The notes under the pieces: generated by a model | Seen by the model: only the letters and a program-made list of their open reading frames with translations | Told to the model about the DNA's origin: nothing | The model's database searches: none | Assembly (NCBI GenBank): GCA_003349915.1 | Contig: QFXE01000005.1 | Location: forward strand, 582,363 to 646,362 | DNA: 64,000 nucleotides | Origin: an endosymbiont of Escarpia spicata | Lineage (GTDB): Bacteria > Pseudomonadota > Gammaproteobacteria > Chromatiales > Chromatiaceae | Direction of reading: 5' to 3' | Position numbers and translations under genes: made by a program | Part shown: positions 60,383 through 64,000 of the stretch, piece by piece | Position numbering within the stretch: the first letter of the stretch is position 1 | Layout of the letters: each line of letters begins with the position of its first letter

Positions 60383-62512
60383 ATGCAAACCGCTCCAGAC
60401 ATCTTTTCCTACCGGCCCTATTGGGCTAAACGCTTCGGCATCTCACCGGTTCTGCCCATGTCCCGGGAGGAGATGGACGACCTGGGTTGGGACAGTTGCG
60501 ACATTATCATCGTCACCGGCGATGCTTATGTGGACCATCCCAGTTTCGGCATGGCGCTGGTGGGCAGACTGCTGGAGGCCCAGGGTTTTCGTGTCGGCAT
60601 CATCTCCCAACCGGATTGGCGCGACAGCGAAGACTTCCTGAGATTGGGGCGGCCCAACCTTTTTTTCGGCATCACTGCCGGAAATATGGATTCGATGGTC
60701 AACCGCTACACTTCAGACCGGCGCATCCGCCGCGACGACGCCTACACACCGGATGGCGAGGGCGGCAAACGCCCGGACCGTTCCGTGATCGTCTACGCCC
60801 AACGTGCCCGTGAGGCGCTCAAGGGCGTGCCGATCATCATCGGCGGTATCGAAGCCAGTCTGCGCCGCATCGCCCACTACGACTATTGGTCGGATAAGGT
60901 GCGCCGTTCCATTCTGCCCGACTCCAAGGCCGACCTGCTCATCTACGGCAACGCGGAACGGGCACTGGTGGAGGTAGCTCATCGGCTGGCAGCAGGGGAG
61001 AAGATCAGCGAGATCACAGATATTCGCGGTACCGGATTCATGTCACAACAGATTCCGGCTGACCGGACGGTCATCGACTCAACTGAACTCGACACACCCG
61101 GTCCCAAAGCCTTCCATCCCGACCCTTACCAGGCTGCACCTGACTGCCCACAGCCTCAGGTAGTCATACCCCATAATCGTCCCCGCAAGCTTGATCGAGA
61201 GAAGACCCTGGTGCGGCTCCCCTCCTACGATCAGGTTGTCGAGGATGAAGTAATCTATGCCCACGCCTCCCGTGTATTCCACCTGGAGACCAACCCCGGT
61301 AACGCCCGCGCACTGGTGCAACGGCACGGCAAGCGGGATGTCTGGCTCAATCCGCCACCGATTCCGCTAACCACCGCAGAACTCGACCGGATCTACGAAC
61401 TGTCCTACACCCGCAAACCCCACCCGGCCTATGGGGTGGCGAAGAACCCCGCCTGGGAGATGATCCGTTTCTCCATCAACATCATGCGCGGCTGTTTCGG
61501 CGACTGCACCTTCTGCTCAATCACCGAGCACGAGGGACGCATCATCCAGAGCCGCTCGGAGGACTCCATCATCCGCGAGGTGGAGACGATTCGCGACCAG
61601 GTTCCCGGTTTTACCGGCAACATCTCCGACCTGGGCGGTCCCACTGCCAACATGTACCGGCTCAGTTGCAGAGACGAAAAGATCGAAGCTGCCTGCCGAC
61701 GCCTCTCCTGTGTCTACCCGGACATCTGTCCAAACATGGGCACGGACCACCAGCCACTGCTCAAACTCTACCGGCGCGCCCGCAAACTGCCCGGCATCAA
61801 ACGGGTATTCATCGCATCCGGCCTACGTTACGACTTGGCGATACGTTCGCCGGAATACATCAGGGAACTGGTCACTCACCATGTCGGCGGGTATCTGAAG
61901 ATCGCCCCGGAACACACTGAATCCGGCCCGCTGGAACACATGATGAAACCAGGGATCGGCAGCTACGACAAATTCAAAAAGCTGTTCGACAAATACTCTG
62001 CTGAGGCGGGCAAGGAGCAATACCTGATCCCCTATTTCATCGCCGCGCACCCAGGCACATCCGACAAGGATATGCTCAACCTCGCACTCTGGCTGAAACA
62101 AAACGGATTTCGGCCGGATCAGGTGCAGGCCTTCCTGCCGACCCCCCTGGCCATTGCCTCTGCCATGTATCATACCGGCCGAAATCCACTGAAGAAGGTT
62201 CGCAGGAACTCTCCCCACGTCCCTGTCGCCACAGGCCTGAAACAACGCCGTCTGCACAAAGCCTTTCTACGCTACCACGATCCTAAAAACTGGCCACTAT
62301 TGCGGGAAACGCTGAAAAGCATGGGAAGGGCTGACCTGATCGGCAACGGCAAACGGCACTTGGTGCCGAGCTGGCAGCCGAAAGGTGGGGAGAGAGACGA
62401 AAACAGCAAAGGCAGGAGTGGCAAACGTCCTAACGTCGGATCGGCCCTACCACAAAAAACAGGCCGGTCTAAGCACGGAAATAAAACGAAAAAAACTCGT
62501 CGAAGACGCTAG
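60383..62512 (+). CDS. YgiQ-family radical SAM protein
   Basis: A 709-residue radical SAM protein with the CxxxCxxC cluster in [17 protein letters not shown] (around residue 370). The N-terminal part, [47 protein letters not shown] and [19 protein letters not shown], and the C-terminal [16 protein letters not shown] are characteristic of YgiQ. The tail is Lys/Arg-rich. The function is not known. Start ATG at 60383; 35 bases after the O-antigen-ligase-like gene. Confidence 0.93.
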   Translation: MQTAPDIFSYRPYWAKRFGISPVLPMSREEMDDLGWDSCDIIIVTGDAYVDHPSFGMALVGRLLEAQGFRVGIISQPDWRDSEDFLRLGRPNLFFGITAGNMDSMVNRYTSDRRIRRDDAYTPDGEGGKRPDRSVIVYAQRAREALKGVPIIIGGIEASLRRIAHYDYWSDKVRRSILPDSKADLLIYGNAERALVEVAHRLAAGEKISEITDIRGTGFMSQQIPADRTVIDSTELDTPGPKAFHPDPYQAAPDCPQPQVVIPHNRPRKLDREKTLVRLPSYDQVVEDEVIYAHASRVFHLETNPGNARALVQRHGKRDVWLNPPPIPLTTAELDRIYELSYTRKPHPAYGVAKNPAWEMIRFSINIMRGCFGDCTFCSITEHEGRIIQSRSEDSIIREVETIRDQVPGFTGNISDLGGPTANMYRLSCRDEKIEAACRRLSCVYPDICPNMGTDHQPLLKLYRRARKLPGIKRVFIASGLRYDLAIRSPEYIRELVTHHVGGYLKIAPEHTESGPLEHMMKPGIGSYDKFKKLFDKYSAEAGKEQYLIPYFIAAHPGTSDKDMLNLALWLKQNGFRPDQVQAFLPTPLAIASAMYHTGRNPLKKVRRNSPHVPVATGLKQRRLHKAFLRYHDPKNWPLLRETLKSMGRADLIGNGKRHLVPSWQPKGGERDENSKGRSGKRPNVGSALPQKTGRSKHGNKTKKTRRRR

Positions 62513-62655
62513 CTGGATCAGACTGAAAAAACATTTTGGCAGTCAGATTTGTCATTAATACTTTTCATTGGTCGCGTGAGTGTCGATTTCTCTATATACC
62601 GATAATATTCAAGTATATAATATGTACTTTCTCAATTAACTTTTGGTTATTTGAC

Positions 62656-62868
62656 ATGGAAAAATGTTACGAGTTTTTGTGTTGCGAAGAGTCGGATTGC
62701 GTTAGACGCACAATTGATGACCAACAATGCTGGGAAATTGAGGGTACTTCATGTTATGACCATAGTGATATTTTTGTACAATATCGCGCTTTAGTTGCGG
62801 GCAAGATAGATGCTTGTAGCAAATGCGATTATTACAAGATCTATAATAATGAAGCTAAAGAAGCATAG
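62656..62868 (+). CDS. Small Cys-rich protein (two-CW-like), unknown function
   Basis: A 70-residue protein starting MEKCYEFLCCEESDCVRR, with QQCWEIEGTSC and a C-terminal CSKCDYYKIY. The C-x-CW...GTSC...CxxCxYY pattern looks like the two-CW type small Cys domain, which may bind a metal or cluster. It has lower GC than its neighbours, possibly transferred. The frame is open from 62536 but lacks similarity and a start signal there. Confidence 0.5.
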   Translation: MEKCYEFLCCEESDCVRRTIDDQQCWEIEGTSCYDHSDIFVQYRALVAGKIDACSKCDYYKIYNNEAKEA

Positions 62869-62930
62869 AGTGGCCGCAAGAGTCAAACCACCTCACCTAG
62901 TTTGAAACAAAAAAACAAAAAGGAAAAACA

Positions 62931-62987
62931 AAAAGGGGTCGGTGACAAAAGCTAATCGAAGTAATTCTCACTTGTCACCGACCCCTT
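62931..62987 (-). terminator. REP-like hairpin, copy A; terminator of the cold-shock gene
   Basis: AAAGGGGTCGGTGACAA and TTGTCACCGACCCCTTT form a near-perfect 17-bp stem around a ~23-base loop. On the minus strand it is followed by TTTTTGTTTTTCC and lies 35 bases after the cold-shock stop, so it can act as a terminator. A second copy with the same loop is at 63584. Confidence 0.7.
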
Positions 62988-63021
62988 TCGTCCATCACTC
63001 AGGCCTGTTTAATTGGAAGGG

Positions 63022-63228
63022 TTAGAGAGGTATAACCTTGTTAGCACACGGTCCTTTCTGGCCTTGACCAACTTCAAATTCCACCTTCTGACCATCATTG
63101 AGACTTGAATACCCACCACCACTTTGAATTTCAGAATGATGAACAAATAGATCCTTGCCACCATCATCTGGAGTAATGAATCCGAAACCTTTGTCTGCAT
63201 TGAACCACTTTACTGTACCTGTACTCAT
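63022..63228 (-). CDS. Cold-shock protein (CspA family)
   Basis: A 68-residue nucleic-acid-binding OB-fold protein with RNP1 [11 protein letters not shown] and RNP2 LFVHHSEI, starting [14 protein letters not shown]. It is likely an RNA chaperone. It is 48 bases downstream of the small Lys-rich gene and is probably co-transcribed with it. Confidence 0.95.
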   Translation of the reverse strand: MSTGTVKWFNADKGFGFITPDDGGKDLFVHHSEIQSGGGYSSLNDGQKVEFEVGQGQKGPCANKVIPL

Positions 63229-63276
63229 ACCATTTTTTCCTATGTGTATTTGATATTCGTTGACTTCAATATTTTG

Positions 63277-63444
63277 CTATGTATTGCTGGTTGTTGCTGC
63301 TTTATCAGTTCTTCCTGGTGTAGGCTGAGCGTCCTGCGACTGTGTATCACCCGCTCCTAATTTTTGCAAGCGCTTCTCTTCCTTCTTTTTCTTTTTGGCG
63401 ATTTCTTTCTGGCGCTTTTCAAAAGCGTAATTGGGCTTAGCCAC
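63277..63444 (-). CDS. Small Lys-rich protein upstream of cold-shock gene
   Basis: A 55-residue reading frame from a GTG with GAGGAG eight bases upstream. It begins MAKPNYAFEKRQKEIAKKKK and has a polar, disordered-looking tail (GAGDTQSQDAQPTPGRTDKA). The MAKPNYAFEKRQKEIAKK head resembles a small conserved protein found near csp genes in proteobacteria, from memory. The function is unknown; an RNA- or ribosome-binding role is a guess from charge. Confidence 0.7.
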   Translation of the reverse strand: MAKPNYAFEKRQKEIAKKKKKEEKRLQKLGAGDTQSQDAQPTPGRTDKAATTSNT

Positions 63445-63583
63445 TCGTATTCTCCTCTACATAATTCTAGGATTGAAGGCGTTAGAATAAGGTATTTCTC
63501 AACAGATTGCGCTCTTCATATAATAATAAGTAATAATAAGGGACAGACCACGGTTTATTATGGACGACTGCTAGAAAAAGGAC

Positions 63584-63642
63584 AAAAAGGGGTCGGTGAC
63601 AAAAGCTAATCGAAGTAATTCTCACTTGTCACCGACCCCTTT
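63584..63642. repeat. REP-like hairpin, copy B
   Basis: Identical to copy A at 62931 over the stem and loop (AAAAAGGGGTCGGTGACAAA through CACCGACCCCTTT). It is next to another palindrome at 63647. Confidence 0.75.
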
Positions 63643-63646
63643 AATT

Positions 63647-63701
63647 CTGGGGACAGTATACTTAATTCAGTCTTGCTGCTAATTGGGTATACTGTCCCCA
63701 G
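63647..63701. repeat. Perfect 15-bp inverted repeat
   Basis: CTGGGGACAGTATAC (63647-63661) and GTATACTGTCCCCAG (63687-63701) with a 25-base loop. The word is typical of REP/IS200-type palindromes in proteobacteria (recall, not a search). No transposase gene is in the window. Confidence 0.7.
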
Positions 63702-63725
63702 AAATCCGCTAACCCTTTGTGATCC

Positions 63726-63947
63726 TTAACCTTCAAAAGGCTTCTGAATCTCGGAGGCGTCGAGCATTTCCTGCACCCTTGCGTCCTCGCCCAACTGCTC
63801 CGAAATGTTGCGTAGACGTTCGTAGGCTACCTGGATATCCATGGAGGTCATACGCACCCCGTCAATCTGCAGACGCAATATGCGACGTGCGAACCTGAGC
63901 TCCCCCTGCAGCCAATCCTGGCTGAATGGCCATTCCTGGTCGGTCAT
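63726..63947 (-). CDS. Small hypothetical protein
   Basis: A 73-residue acidic, helix-rich protein, MTDQEWPFSQDWLQGELRFA, with ERLRNISEQLGEDARVQEML further on. No named domain is recognised, but codon use and composition look real and a start with AGGAGA-like sequence upstream is present. Function unknown. Confidence 0.55.
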   Translation of the reverse strand: MTDQEWPFSQDWLQGELRFARRILRLQIDGVRMTSMDIQVAYERLRNISEQLGEDARVQEMLDASEIQKPFEG

Positions 63948-64000
63948 GCTTATCTCCTAGTCAGAATGATTAGGGGTCTGACCCGAATGGCACTTACTTT

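Overview
The window is a chromosomal segment of a gammaproteobacterium. The layout suggests a chemolithoautotrophic, Calvin-cycle sulfur oxidiser, because a Calvin-type class II aldolase sits with tkt-gap-pgk-pyk. The lineage call is an inference from gene content and order; no rRNA gene is present.

Layout. 1-1 kb: end of purC and a glutaredoxin. 1-8 kb (minus): tkt-gap-pgk-pyk-fba, a carbon-fixation/glycolysis cluster with hairpins or inverted-repeat-rich sequence between genes. 8.4-13 kb: a thioredoxin-like protein, then metK-[SAH riboswitch]-ahcY-metF, the activated-methyl cycle. 13-20 kb: phosphate-related genes (a frameshifted Na/Pi cotransporter, a phosphatase/P-loop ATPase pair, Pit with a DUF47 partner). 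20.8-25.5 kb: a FemAB/BioF2-like acyltransferase, a metallophosphoesterase and an unusual histidine kinase fused to a complete ATP-grasp enzyme, separated by a small inverted-repeat element. 25.7-32.8 kb: a PilZ protein, Nudix/thiamine-phosphate-synthase fusion, argJ, secA, an M23 peptidase and a DUF721 (DciA-like) protein.

32.8-41.5 kb is an accessory island between the DUF721 gene and lpxC. It holds a CcdAB toxin-antitoxin pair and a complete diversity-generating retroelement (DGR). The DGR has a reverse transcriptase, an HRDC accessory protein, one template repeat (TR, 34762-34885) and two formylglycine-generating-enzyme-like (FGE) target genes, each with a C-terminal variable repeat. Each variable repeat differs from the TR at 15 positions where the TR has adenine on the coding strand; apart from the extreme ends there are no other differences. 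The larger target also carries a vWA-like region and is directly downstream of a MoxR-type ATPase and a TIR-domain protein. The whole looks like a TIR/MoxR/vWA-FGE conflict (defence or self-recognition) system whose sensor is diversified by the DGR. A 7-bp tandem repeat (three copies) at the 5' end of the large target may switch its N-terminus in and out of frame.

41.6-58.3 kb (minus) is the division/cell-wall cluster: mraZ-rsmH-ftsL-ftsI-murE-mraY-murD-ftsW-murG-murC-murB-ftsQ-ftsA-ftsZ-lpxC, starting from a good sigma-70-like promoter with candidate MraZ boxes. murF and ddl are both missing from their usual slots. 58.4-64 kb: RNase P RNA, an O-antigen-ligase-like membrane protein, a YgiQ-type radical SAM protein, a small Cys-rich protein, a cold-shock protein with a tiny Lys-rich upstream gene, REP-like palindromes and a small hypothetical protein.
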